DNA of 64,000 nt from Phenylobacterium sp. (GTDB lineage Bacteria > Pseudomonadota > Alphaproteobacteria > Caulobacterales > Caulobacteraceae). A program made the translations under genes and the position numbers. Of the stretch, positions 17,177-26,149 are shown in pieces. A model generated the notes under the pieces. The model did not search any database. It was not told where the DNA came from and saw only the letters and a list, made by a program, of their open reading frames with translations. The stretch is from positions 1 through 64,000 of the forward strand of contig NZ_JANXWD010000003.1 of assembly GCF_025351295.1 (NCBI RefSeq), written 5' to 3'. Numbering within the stretch: the first letter of the stretch is position 1; each line of letters starts with the position of its first letter.

Positions 17177-18720
17177 GTCGTGGGGGCCTTTTCCGCGTGC
17201 AGGTCGCGCAGGGCGGTCTTCAGCACCTTGCCGTTGGCGTTGCGCGGCAGGGCGGCGATGGAGGTGAAGGTCTTCGGCAGCTTGTAGGGCGCCAGCCGGT
17301 CGCGGCAGAAAGCCAGTAGATCCTCGGCCGAGGCGGTCTGCCCGTCCGCGAAGATCAGATAGGCCACGAGCTGCTCGCCCCAGCGGGGGTCCTCGGCCCC
17401 GATCACCGCCGATTCGCGGACCGCCGGATGACCGTCCAGGACCGTCTCGATCTCGCGGGGATAGACGTTCATGCCGCCGGTGATCACCATGTCCTTCTTG
17501 CGGTCGACGATGTAGATGAAGCCCTCCTCGTCGCGCACCGCCATGTCGCCCACGCTGACGAAGCCGTCGCGCAGGGTCTCCTGGGTCTGCTCCGCTTTTC
17601 CCCAGTAGCCGTTGAACAGGTAGGGCGAGCTCGAGAACAGTTCGCCGACCTCGCCGGGATCGACCTCGCGGCCATCGTCGTCCAGCAGCCGCACGCTGTT
17701 GCCCACGAACGGCAGTCCGACGCACTTGACCTTCCGCAGCTGATCCGGCGGCCGCAGGTTGGTCACCACGCCGGCCTCGGTCGAGCCGTAGGTCTCGTGC
17801 AGCAGGCCGTCGCCGAAGTACTCGACGATCCGCGCCTTGGCGGACTGCGACAGCGGCGCCGCGTTGGCCACGATGCCGCGCAGGCGGTTGCCGCGCAGGC
17901 GCTCGATCAGCTTCGGTTCCAGGCCGAAGATGCCGTGATAGTGGGTGGGCACGGTGAACAGGCCGGTGACCTCGCCGCCGTGGATCGCGCGCAGGACGGC
18001 CTCGGGGTCGAAGCGGCTCATGATCTGCGCCGTACCGCCCAGGAAGATCGCGGCGAAGGCATAGGCGAACCCGGCGCCGTGGCACATCGGCGAGATGGCC
18101 AGGAAGTGATCCTCCGGCGAGTAGATGCCGTATTCCGCGGCATAGGCCAGGAAGCCCAGGGTCCGGGACCGGTGGGAGAGCATCACGCCCTTGGGCCGGC
18201 CGGTGGTGCCCGAGGTGTAGGGGATCGAGAACGTGGCCCACTCCTCGACGGGCGGCGGCTCGAACCGGTCCGACGCCTGGGCCTTCAGCGCCTCGTACTC
18301 CGCGCCCAGCCAGACGATGCGCTCGACGGTCTCAAGACGATCCCGGGCGATGCTGTCCTCGCAGTCCGGGTGGACGAACAGCACCCGGGCCTTGGCGTCG
18401 TTCAGGATGTCGGCGAGTTCCGGGGCGGTCAGCCGGGGATTGGGGGTCGCGAGCGCGGCGCCGACGTCCGAAACCCCGGCGGCGATCTCCAGATATTCCA
18501 TGCAGTTGGGCGCGACGATCGCGGCGTTGTCGCCGGGCCCCAGCCCGATCGCGCGCGCCAGGTTGGCGATGCGGTTCACATTGGCCACGACCGTCGAATA
18601 GGCCCGCCGTTCGGCGCCCATGATCAGCGCCGTCTTCCCGGGCGCTCGCGCGGCCGCCGCCCGCAGACCACTGGAGAGAGTCAGATGGCGGAACGTGGCC
18701 GGGAGCGGCGCTGGGCTCAC
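17173..18720 (-). CDS. Acyl/aryl-CoA ligase (class I adenylate-forming enzyme)
   Basis: 515 aa from a GTG at 18720 that overlaps the amidohydrolase stop (GTGA); the 714-aa track ORF is a run-on. Core motifs: A3 'YTSGTTGRPKGVMLSH', A5 'YGSTEAG', A8 'VDRKKDMVITGGMNVYP' and the C-terminal catalytic Lys in 'NANGKVLKTAL'. It activates a carboxylate to acyl-AMP and then to CoA thioester. With the esterase and crotonase around it, a cinnamate/ferulate-type acid is a reasonable guess, but medium- or long-chain fatty acids cannot be excluded. Confidence 0.92.
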   Translation of the reverse strand: MSPAPLPATFRHLTLSSGLRAAAARAPGKTALIMGAERRAYSTVVANVNRIANLARAIGLGPGDNAAIVAPNCMEYLEIAAGVSDVGAALATPNPRLTAPELADILNDAKARVLFVHPDCEDSIARDRLETVERIVWLGAEYEALKAQASDRFEPPPVEEWATFSIPYTSGTTGRPKGVMLSHRSRTLGFLAYAAEYGIYSPEDHFLAISPMCHGAGFAYAFAAIFLGGTAQIMSRFDPEAVLRAIHGGEVTGLFTVPTHYHGIFGLEPKLIERLRGNRLRGIVANAAPLSQSAKARIVEYFGDGLLHETYGSTEAGVVTNLRPPDQLRKVKCVGLPFVGNSVRLLDDDGREVDPGEVGELFSSSPYLFNGYWGKAEQTQETLRDGFVSVGDMAVRDEEGFIYIVDRKKDMVITGGMNVYPREIETVLDGHPAVRESAVIGAEDPRWGEQLVAYLIFADGQTASAEDLLAFCRDRLAPYKLPKTFTSIAALPRNANGKVLKTALRDLHAEKAPTT

Positions 18721-19592
18721 AGGCCGAACACCTTCACGGCGTTGCCGCGCATGACCAGGTCGTAGGACGCGGGCCGCAGCCCGTGGTCGCGCATTTCGCG
18801 GACCGCCCGCTCGGGGTCGATGACCGGCCAGTCGGTGCCGAACAGCACCTTGTGGGCGCCGTAGGAGTCCATGTAGCGCACCAGGGTCGCCGGCAAGTGC
18901 TTGGGCGCGTAGGCGTCGATGCCGATGAAGACGTTCTCGTGCTTCCAGGCCATGGCGATCATCTCGTCGGTCCACGGCACGCCGACGTGGATGCCGATCA
19001 GCTTCAGATCGGGGAAGTCGATGGCGATCTGGTCCAGCAGGATCGGCCGCGCCACGCTGGGGAGGCGCACGGTCTTCTGGTAGATCAGGTTCTGGCCCAC
19101 CTGCATCATGATGGGCACGCCCAGTTCCACGCAGCGGGCGTAGTAGGGGTAGTAGAGCGCCGCATCCGGGGCCAGCTTGAACCAGTGCGGATAGAGGTGG
19201 GCCCCGACGAAGCCCAGGTCCCTCACCGCGTGGTCCAGTTCCTTCAGGCCCGCAACGCCGCGGAAGGGATCGACGCCGGCCAGGCCGGAGAAGCGGTCCG
19301 GATGCTTGCGGCACCATTGGGCGACCTGTTCGTAGGGGATCTCGAACGAACCGCGCATGTCGCGGTCGCCGGCGCGCACCGCGATCAGTAGCGACCGCTC
19401 GATGCCGGCGCGGTCCATCTTCTTCAGATAGTCGTCGATCGAGACGCCGGTCTTCATATGCTCCGCCATCCGCACCTGGGTGGTGAAGCTGGCGTCGAAG
19501 CCGGTCTGATGGTTGGCGACCTCGTGCGGCGTGAACAGGTTGACGACGATGTCGATCGCGCCGGTTCCCGATGCGGGAGCTTGGGAGGTCAT
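18717..19592 (-). CDS. Amidohydrolase_2 family protein (ACMSD/resorcylate decarboxylase-like TIM barrel)
   Basis: 291 aa. The family's C-terminal block is clear: 'LIGIHVGVPWTDEM' and 'KVLFGTDWPVIDPERA' (metal-binding Asp). The N-terminal H-x-H, normally 'DxHxH', is replaced by 'IDIVVNLFTPHEV', so the first metal pair is missing. Family members decarboxylate or hydrolyse aromatic acids. The ATG at 19592 overlaps the tannase stop (ATGA), so it is the second gene of the operon. A decarboxylase for a hydroxybenzoate-type acid is possible, but loss of the H-x-H could mean altered chemistry. Confidence 0.85.
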   Translation of the reverse strand: MTSQAPASGTGAIDIVVNLFTPHEVANHQTGFDASFTTQVRMAEHMKTGVSIDDYLKKMDRAGIERSLLIAVRAGDRDMRGSFEIPYEQVAQWCRKHPDRFSGLAGVDPFRGVAGLKELDHAVRDLGFVGAHLYPHWFKLAPDAALYYPYYARCVELGVPIMMQVGQNLIYQKTVRLPSVARPILLDQIAIDFPDLKLIGIHVGVPWTDEMIAMAWKHENVFIGIDAYAPKHLPATLVRYMDSYGAHKVLFGTDWPVIDPERAVREMRDHGLRPASYDLVMRGNAVKVFGL

Positions 19593-21241
19593 TGGCCGGC
19601 CGGACCCCAGGACCGCGCGTCCGCAGGATCGCCCTTGCCCAGGTACTTCGCCACCACCGGGTAGGCGTAGACCGGCCGCGCGGTGTCGTAATAGTCGCGC
19701 GCCAGGGGGTGGCGGCCGAACTTCGAATAGGTCAGCCCGTAGTCCTCAAGACCCCGCGGCGTGGTCGGATAGGGCTTCACGGGCCGGTAGGCGATGACCT
19801 GGTCGGGCGCCTGGCCCTTCTCGACCCAGCCCTCGAGCGCGGTGATCCAGTCGATCTCGCCGCCGCCTTCGCCGCCGCGGCAATGGTTGATCGCCGGGGG
19901 CATGAAGAAGCGGAAGAACTGGCGGGTCGCGGCCTCGCCGCCGTTGGCCCGCTGGGCGGCCTGATAGTACTCGATCGACGCCTGGGCCGGGATGTTGTTG
20001 TCGTTCCAGCCGTGGAACAGGATCAGCTTGCCGCCTGCCCAGCGGAACCGGGAGAGGTCCGGATTGACCGGGTTCTGGATCACCCCCGGCATGTCAAGGC
20101 GCGCCGGATCGCGGTCATAGTCGAAATCGGTAAGACGGTAGGACCCGCCGGGCGATCGTTCGAACCCCATGAAGCCGGTGATCGAGGTTCCGTTCGGCCA
20201 GTGCTGACGGCCGTCGGCGCCGATGAACAGGGCCCATTGCTCTTCCGAGCCCCAGGGCATTCCGAAATACAGCTTCTCGCCCTTGGAATTGCGCGCGCCG
20301 TCGTGGAATTTCTGGACGACGTCGGCCTGTTCGCGCGTCAGGCAGAAGCCGGTCGCGGCCCCCGGCTTGCAGACGATCGTCTTCGGATCGAAGGCGCACG
20401 TCAGCGGGTTCTGAATCAGCCCGTCCTTAAGGCCGTCGATCTGGTCGCAGGCGCTCAGGACCGCCTTGTGCAGGTCCGGCAGCATCTCCCGGGTGAGAAT
20501 GCTGCGGCCGTCGCGCCCGGTGTTCACCAGGTTGTTCCATTCGAGGAAATAGGGCGTGTCCCCGATCTCGTCGTAGACCGGCGCCCCGGACAGGATGCCA
20601 TTGAAGTCGGTGGGGAACCGCTGAGCCTCGATCAGGGCCTGACGCCCCCCGGTCGAGCAGCCGACGAAGTAGTTGTAGCTGGCGGCGCGGCCGTAATAGT
20701 CGGCGACGATCTCCTTGGCGACCACCGCCGTCAGATGGGTCGCGCGGTAAGCGAAATCCGTCTGACCCTGCGGATTGTTGTAGGCGAACAGCCAGCCCGA
20801 ACCCTTGTGGCCCATGTCCGTGGTGACCACGGCGTAGTTGCGCACCAGGGCCTGGTCGATCCGGTCCTCCAGGTAGTTCCCGCAGGGACCGCCGCAGCCG
20901 CCCATCATGAACTTGCCGTTCCAGGCCCGGGTCGGCATGCGCAGGAGAAAGCCGATGGTGGGGGCGATCGTGCCCTCCACGCGGCAGATCTCCGGAAGAT
21001 CGTCGTCGGCGACGCCGTGCGTCCCGCCCGCCGGGATGACACGGGCCGAATTGATGCCGGTGGGGGCGTCGCGCAGCACGGCGTATTTCGCCGCTGCGGC
21101 TTCGCCCTGCAGGGCCAGGCAGCGCTCTACCGCCGTCGTCGCCATCGCCTTCGTGGCCGCGGGGAACGGTTGCGCATAGGCGCCTGGCGCGACCCCGGTG
21201 AAGCACGCCAAGGCGCCTGCGATGCGTCCAACCGTCCTCAT
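19589..21241 (-). CDS. Secreted tannase/feruloyl esterase family protein (copy 1)
   Basis: 550 aa. The ATG at 21241 has GGAGGT upstream and gives a signal peptide 'MRTVGRIAGALACFTGVAPG' ending in AYA-Q. Tannase family (PF07519) features: 'GGCGGPCGNY' near residue 115, the nucleophile elbow 'GCSTGGR' (Cys195-Ser196) and 'INHCRGG' near the C-terminus. Together these give the CS-D-HC disulfide-linked triad of this family. It hydrolyses an ester of a phenolic or aromatic acid outside the cytoplasm. It is first in the six-gene operon, with an AT-rich control region upstream. Exact substrate (galloyl, feruloyl, terephthalate-type) is unknown. Confidence 0.93.
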   Translation of the reverse strand: MRTVGRIAGALACFTGVAPGAYAQPFPAATKAMATTAVERCLALQGEAAAAKYAVLRDAPTGINSARVIPAGGTHGVADDDLPEICRVEGTIAPTIGFLLRMPTRAWNGKFMMGGCGGPCGNYLEDRIDQALVRNYAVVTTDMGHKGSGWLFAYNNPQGQTDFAYRATHLTAVVAKEIVADYYGRAASYNYFVGCSTGGRQALIEAQRFPTDFNGILSGAPVYDEIGDTPYFLEWNNLVNTGRDGRSILTREMLPDLHKAVLSACDQIDGLKDGLIQNPLTCAFDPKTIVCKPGAATGFCLTREQADVVQKFHDGARNSKGEKLYFGMPWGSEEQWALFIGADGRQHWPNGTSITGFMGFERSPGGSYRLTDFDYDRDPARLDMPGVIQNPVNPDLSRFRWAGGKLILFHGWNDNNIPAQASIEYYQAAQRANGGEAATRQFFRFFMPPAINHCRGGEGGGEIDWITALEGWVEKGQAPDQVIAYRPVKPYPTTPRGLEDYGLTYSKFGRHPLARDYYDTARPVYAYPVVAKYLGKGDPADARSWGPAGQ

Positions 21242-21299
21242 GACACCTCCAGCGCGGCCGGACGGCACTAGACTTCCGGCCATCTGCGTTGTCAATATT

Positions 21300-21327
21300 A
21301 TGCATAAATGTGTATTTCACATGCATC
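21300..21327. promoter_or_regulatory. Candidate operator upstream of tannase operon
   Basis: ATGCAT...ATGTG-tattt-CACAT-GCATC: an inner perfect 5-5-5 inverted repeat (21308-21322) flanked by ATGCAT on both sides. It lies about 60-85 bp upstream of the tannase start. It resembles the palindrome at 12684-12705 (shared GATGCATGT on one strand). It also sits within 240 bp of the hydantoinase start at 21532, so it could serve either direction. Confidence 0.4.
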
Positions 21328-21531
21328 TATGTGTCTTTGTCAGTTGGTGTTCGGTGCGTTCGATGTTCGCCTGGGGGCGAGACGGAGGGCTCGCTTCCGG
21401 AGAGCAAGGTCTGTGGGCGGCGCATACCTCCCCGACACATCCGCACTCCCATCGCGTCCCGACTTGGGGCTCGCTGTTCGATGACGCGCCAGCGGGCCTC
21501 TCGCGCCCGCCCGCGCCACTAGGAGATCAAG

Positions 21532-23580
21532 ATGGCTTTTCGGCTTGGCGTCGACGTCGGCGGCACCTTCACCGACCTGCTGCTGCTGAACCCGGAGACG
21601 GGCGAGTTCTGGCGCAACAAGACGCCCTCGACACCCCACGATTCCTCGGAGGGCGTCCTGAACGGCGTGAACGCCATTTGCGGGATGGCGGGCGTCGACG
21701 CCGCGGAGATCGAGGTGTTCCTGCACGGGACCACGGTGGCCACCAACGCGGTTCTCGAGGGCAAGGGCGCCACGGTCGGGCTCGTCACCACCGAGGGCTA
21801 CCGGCAGGTGATGCAGATCGCCCGCTCGCTGGTTCCGGGCGGCCTGGCGGCCTGGATCGTGTGGCCGAAGCCCGAGCCGCTGGCGAAGCTGGAGAACACC
21901 GTCGAGATCAAGGGTCGTCTTGACGCGCAGGGTCGCGAGATCCGTCCCCTCGATGAGGCCGACATCCGGCGCCAGCTGCAGGCGCTGAAGGCGCTGGGGG
22001 TGGAGGCCATCACCGTCTCGCTGATGAACGCCTACCTGAACGGCGCCCACGAGCGGCGGGTGGCCGAACTGGCCGCCGAGATCCTGCCCGAGGTTCCGGT
22101 CTCGCTGTCGCACGTCGTCCTGCCGGAGATGCAGGAGTATGAGCGCACCCTGACAACGGTCGCCAACGCCGCCGTGCGGCCGGTGGTCGGCCGCTATGTC
22201 CGCAACCTGCGAAACCGTCTGCGAGACCTGGGCATGCAGGGCCGGATCGCCCTGCTCCGCTCCGACGGGGGGCTGATGTCGTCCGAGAAATCGGAAGAGC
22301 ATCCGGTGTCGCTGCTGATGTCGGGTCCCGCCGGCGGCGTCACCGGCGCCCTGTGGGTGGCGAAGAACGCGGGCTTGAAGAACATCCTGACCCTCGACGT
22401 GGGCGGCACGTCCACCGATGTCGCCCTGATCGAGAATGGCGAGCCGCGTCGCGTGCGCACCACCGACGTGGGCCACCTGACCGTCCGCGCCTCATCGCTG
22501 GATGTGAAGACGGTCGGGGCCGGCGGCGGCTCGATCGCCAAGGTGCCGGAGCTGACCCGGGCGCTGCGGGTCGGGCCGGAATCGGCCGGCGCCATGCCCG
22601 GCCCCGCCGCCTACGGCCACGGCGGCGTGCAGCCGACGGTGACCGACGCCAACGTGGTGCTGGGCTATCTGCCGGAGAACCTGCTGGGCGGAACGTTCAA
22701 GCTGGATCGGGCGGCGGCCAAGACGGCCGTTCAAACGGTGGCCGACGCCCTGGGCGTCGATCTCTACGAGGCGGCGCGCGGCATCATCGACATCGTCAAC
22801 GAGAACATGTTCGGCGCCCTGCGGATGATCTCGGTCCAGCAGGGCTACGACCCCCGGGATTTCGCCCTGATGGGTTTCGGCGGGGCCGGGCCGCTGCACG
22901 TCAACGCGGTGGCCAAGCTGATGGGCTCCTGGCCGGCCGTCTCGCCAGTTTCTCCCGGAGTGCTCTGCGCGCTGGGCGACGCCACCACCCGGATGCGGAC
23001 CGAAACCGCGCGCTCCTACTCGCGGCGCAAGTCCGCCGCCTCCGACGCCGAGGTGCTGGCGACCTTCGGCGACATGGCCCGGCAGATCCAGGGCGAGCTG
23101 CTCGCCGACGGCGTCGCCGAGGCGGACATCAGCATGACCTACGAGATCGACGTCCGCTATCACGGCCAGGCCTTCGAGGTGCCGATGGCGGTGTCGCTGG
23201 ACGGGTTCGCCGACGACGGCCTGACCCGCCTGGCCGCGGCGTTCGACGAGGAGCACCGGCGGCTGTTCACCTTCAACATGGACGCCGAGCACGAGTTCGT
23301 GAACCTGCGCGCCGTCGCCATGGGCCAGGTTCAGGAGATCCCCGCGCTCAAGATCGAGGCGGGCGACGGCGACCCCATCGCCGCCAAGCTGCGGGACCAC
23401 GAGGTCTGGGTCGACGGCGGGTTCCGCAAGGCGGTGATCTACGACCGGGCCCGGCTGCGCGCCGGCGACCGGATCCCCGGGCCAGCGATCGTCACCGAAA
23501 TGGACTCCACGACCCTGGTGCTGCCCGACTGCCTCGCGCTCGTCGACGCCTTCGGGACCATCCTGATCAATCCCGTCTGA
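21532..23580 (+). CDS. hyuA: Hydantoinase/oxoprolinase subunit A (HyuA family)
   Basis: 682 aa. Actin-like ATPase fold: 'LGVDVGGTFTDLLLLN' at the N-terminus (phosphate loop) and 'LTLDVGGTSTDVALIENG' in the middle. 'GAGGGSIAKV' and 'GFGGAGPLHVNAVA' are also family blocks. ATP-dependent hydrolysis of a cyclic amide (hydantoin, N-methylhydantoin, 5-oxoproline), or carboxylation in the acetone/acetophenone carboxylase branch. GGAGATCAAG precedes the start. The B subunit follows 11 bp later and an amidohydrolase after that, which favours N-methylhydantoinase. Confidence 0.93.
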   Translation: MAFRLGVDVGGTFTDLLLLNPETGEFWRNKTPSTPHDSSEGVLNGVNAICGMAGVDAAEIEVFLHGTTVATNAVLEGKGATVGLVTTEGYRQVMQIARSLVPGGLAAWIVWPKPEPLAKLENTVEIKGRLDAQGREIRPLDEADIRRQLQALKALGVEAITVSLMNAYLNGAHERRVAELAAEILPEVPVSLSHVVLPEMQEYERTLTTVANAAVRPVVGRYVRNLRNRLRDLGMQGRIALLRSDGGLMSSEKSEEHPVSLLMSGPAGGVTGALWVAKNAGLKNILTLDVGGTSTDVALIENGEPRRVRTTDVGHLTVRASSLDVKTVGAGGGSIAKVPELTRALRVGPESAGAMPGPAAYGHGGVQPTVTDANVVLGYLPENLLGGTFKLDRAAAKTAVQTVADALGVDLYEAARGIIDIVNENMFGALRMISVQQGYDPRDFALMGFGGAGPLHVNAVAKLMGSWPAVSPVSPGVLCALGDATTRMRTETARSYSRRKSAASDAEVLATFGDMARQIQGELLADGVAEADISMTYEIDVRYHGQAFEVPMAVSLDGFADDGLTRLAAAFDEEHRRLFTFNMDAEHEFVNLRAVAMGQVQEIPALKIEAGDGDPIAAKLRDHEVWVDGGFRKAVIYDRARLRAGDRIPGPAIVTEMDSTTLVLPDCLALVDAFGTILINPV

Positions 23581-23591
23581 GGACCTTCGCC

Positions 23592-25475
23592 ATGCCCGCC
23601 CGCATCCTCGAGACCAACCCCGCCCCGTTCGAACCGCGCACGGTCGATCCCGTCACCCTGGACATCATCGAGAACGCGCTGCGCAACGCCCGCGTCGAGA
23701 TGGACGCCACGCTGTTCCGCACCGCGCTGTCGCCCGGCATCCGCGAACAGGGCGACGCCTTCCCGCTGATCGCCGAGCGCACCGGCAAGATGGTGGTGGG
23801 CCAGTTCGGCTCGTTCATCGACGGGTTCCTGCGCAACTTCGACGGCCAGATCGAGGACGGCGACGTCATCCTGCTCAACGACCCCTATTCCGTGGAAGGC
23901 GCGATCAGCCACAACAACGATGTCCTCTCGATCATGCCGATCTACCGGGGCGGCCGGCTGATCGCCTGGTCGGCGATGTTCGGGCACATGACCGACGTGG
24001 GCGGCAAGGTCCCGGGCAGCCTGCCGACCGACGCCAGCTCGATCTTCGAGGAGGGGTTCCGGATTCCGCCGGTGAAGCTCTACCGCAGGGGCGAACTGCA
24101 GTCGGACATCATCAAGATCGCCGCCCACCAGTCGCGGATGCCGGAGTGGTTCAAGGCCGACCTGCACGCTATCGTCGCCTCGTGCCGGGTGGCCAGCCGC
24201 CGGGTCGTGGAGCTGTGCGAACGGTTCGGAGACGACAACATGGTCGCCGCCATGGACGACCTGCTGGACCGCAACCACCGCGCGATGGGCCATCTGATCC
24301 AGAGCGCGATCGGCGAGGCGCCGGTCTATTTCGAGGACTATGTCTGCGACGACGGGCGCGGTGCGGGCCCGTTCAAGATAAAGTGCGCGATGTGGCGTGA
24401 AGGGGAGAAGGTGATTCTGGACTTCGAGGGCACCGATCCGCAGTCGGACTCCTCGATAAATTTCTACTTGAACGAGAATATGTTCAAGATGTTCTTCGGC
24501 ATCTACATGGTCATGGTCTTTGACCCGCAGGTTATGTTCAACGACGGCTTCTACGATCTCGTCGATGTGCGCATCCCGGAGGGCAGCCTGCTGAAGCCGA
24601 AGTTCCCGGCGGCGCTCTCATGCCGCACCCACGCCCTGGGTCGTATCTTCGACGTGCTGGGCGCGCTGCTGGGCCAGAAGACGCCGGAGTTCCTGTGTGC
24701 GGCGGGGTTCTCCTCCAGCCCGCACCTGATGTTCTCGGGCTTCGACAAGACCGGCGAGTGGTTCCAGCTGTTCCAGATCGGGTTCGGCGGCATTCCCGGC
24801 CGGCCGTTCGGCGACGGCGCCGACGGCCACTCGCTGTGGCCGGGCTTCACCAACGTCCCCAACGAGTTCCTGGAACGCTACTTCCCGATGATCATCGAGC
24901 GCTATGAGAGCGTGGCCGACAGCGGCGGCGCCGGGCGCTATCGGGGCGGCAACGGGATCCACATGACCTACCGGTTCACCGAGTCCGGCACGATCGCCAT
25001 CCATGACGACCGCTGGTTCATACCGCCGTGGGGCGTGAACGGCGGCGAACCGGGCAAGCGCTCATGGAAACTGCTGGTGCGGGCCAATGGCGAACAGACC
25101 TACCTGCCCTCCAAGTGCGACAGCATCCGCGTCGACAAGGACGACCTGCTGCACTTCGTGACCTGGGGCGGTGGCGGCTGGGGCGACCCGCTGGCCCGCG
25201 AACCCGACCTCGTGGGCCTGGAGATCCGGCGCGGCCTGGTCAGCGTCGAGGGCGCCCGCGCCTACGGCGTGGTCACCGACGAAAAGGGCCTCGTCGACAT
25301 GGCCGCCACCGAGGCACTGCGGGCGCAGATCCGCGCCGACCGCGGGCCCCTGCCGATCTTCAACCGCGGTCCCGACATCGAGGAGTTGCGCGCCCGGTGC
25401 GAGGCCGAGACCGGCCTTCCCGCGCCGCGCGCGCCGGTCTGGCGTCAGGCCGCCATGCCGCTCGCCGCGGAATAG
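23592..25475 (+). CDS. hyuB: Hydantoinase/oxoprolinase subunit B (HyuB family)
   Basis: 627 aa; the track shows only a 1040-aa run-on, and the correct ATG is at 23592. 'DPVTLDIIENALRNARVEMDATLFRTALSP' opens the domain, 'LLNDPYSVEGAISHNNDV' is a conserved central block and 'GGAGRYRGGNGI' lies in the C-terminal half. It works as a heteromer with HyuA in the cytoplasm. The last about 80 residues extend beyond the conserved core. The segment at 24370-24560 is noticeably less GC-rich than its neighbours, with no frame disruption. Confidence 0.93.
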   Translation: MPARILETNPAPFEPRTVDPVTLDIIENALRNARVEMDATLFRTALSPGIREQGDAFPLIAERTGKMVVGQFGSFIDGFLRNFDGQIEDGDVILLNDPYSVEGAISHNNDVLSIMPIYRGGRLIAWSAMFGHMTDVGGKVPGSLPTDASSIFEEGFRIPPVKLYRRGELQSDIIKIAAHQSRMPEWFKADLHAIVASCRVASRRVVELCERFGDDNMVAAMDDLLDRNHRAMGHLIQSAIGEAPVYFEDYVCDDGRGAGPFKIKCAMWREGEKVILDFEGTDPQSDSSINFYLNENMFKMFFGIYMVMVFDPQVMFNDGFYDLVDVRIPEGSLLKPKFPAALSCRTHALGRIFDVLGALLGQKTPEFLCAAGFSSSPHLMFSGFDKTGEWFQLFQIGFGGIPGRPFGDGADGHSLWPGFTNVPNEFLERYFPMIIERYESVADSGGAGRYRGGNGIHMTYRFTESGTIAIHDDRWFIPPWGVNGGEPGKRSWKLLVRANGEQTYLPSKCDSIRVDKDDLLHFVTWGGGGWGDPLAREPDLVGLEIRRGLVSVEGARAYGVVTDEKGLVDMAATEALRAQIRADRGPLPIFNRGPDIEELRARCEAETGLPAPRAPVWRQAAMPLAAE

Positions 25476-25482
25476 CCGGCGC

Positions 25483-26103
25483 ATGGGCGACCTGACGCAG
25501 GACTACGAGAACGCCGGCTTCGGCGGCCGCCTGGCGTTTGGCGAGCGGCCGGCGCTGCTGGTGGTCGACGTGGTGCGGGCCTACACCGACCCGACCTCGC
25601 CCCTTTACGCGGGGGTGGAGGCGGCGCTCGCCAGCAACATCCGCCTGATCACCGTCTGTCGCGACCGCGGCGTCCCGGTGATCTACACCCGCGTCCTCTA
25701 CCAGGCCGGCGGCGTGGACGGCGGCATGTTCTACCGCAAGGTCCCGGCGTTGCGCGCCTATCTGGACGGCTCGCCGCTGGGCAGTTTCTGCGAAGGGATC
25801 GAGCCGACCGCCGACGAGATCGTGGTCACCAAGCAGTACGCCTCGGCGTTCTTCGGGACGAGCCTGGCGGCCACGCTGCGGGCGCTGGGTTTGGACACCG
25901 TCGTGATCGGCGGGTTCTCGACCTCGGGCTGCGTTCGCGCCAGCGCCCTGGACGCCCTGCAGAACGGCTTCATCCCCTTTGTGGTGCGCGAGGCCTGCGG
26001 CGACCGCGACAGCCGCCCCCACGAGGCCAGCCTCTTCGATCTGCAGGCCAAGTACGCCGAGGTGGTCTCCGAGGCGGAGGCGATGCGCCTGCTCGGTGGG
26101 TAA
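25483..26103 (+). CDS. Isochorismatase-fold amidohydrolase (N-carbamoylsarcosine amidase-like)
   Basis: 206 aa from the ATG at 25483, 7 bp after HyuB (the 310-aa track ORF is a run-on). The Asp-Lys-Cys triad is visible: Asp in 'LLVVDVVRAY', Lys in 'IVVTKQYASAFFGT' and Cys in 'GGFSTSGCVRASALDAL'. Family members remove a carbamoyl or amide group. Behind hyuAB, the natural reaction would be N-carbamoylsarcosine to sarcosine, CO2 and ammonia. Maleamate amidase or another cysteine amidase remains possible. Confidence 0.9.
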   Translation: MGDLTQDYENAGFGGRLAFGERPALLVVDVVRAYTDPTSPLYAGVEAALASNIRLITVCRDRGVPVIYTRVLYQAGGVDGGMFYRKVPALRAYLDGSPLGSFCEGIEPTADEIVVTKQYASAFFGTSLAATLRALGLDTVVIGGFSTSGCVRASALDALQNGFIPFVVREACGDRDSRPHEASLFDLQAKYAEVVSEAEAMRLLGG

Positions 26104-26149
26104 GGCCCGATCCGCCACGCCGGCGACGCGAACCGCGGCCGTTGGAAGG

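Noticed and set aside
17173-19317. 714-aa ORF for the CoA ligase region
   Set aside because: The first about 200 residues are a shadow of the amidohydrolase gene; the true start is the GTG at 18720.
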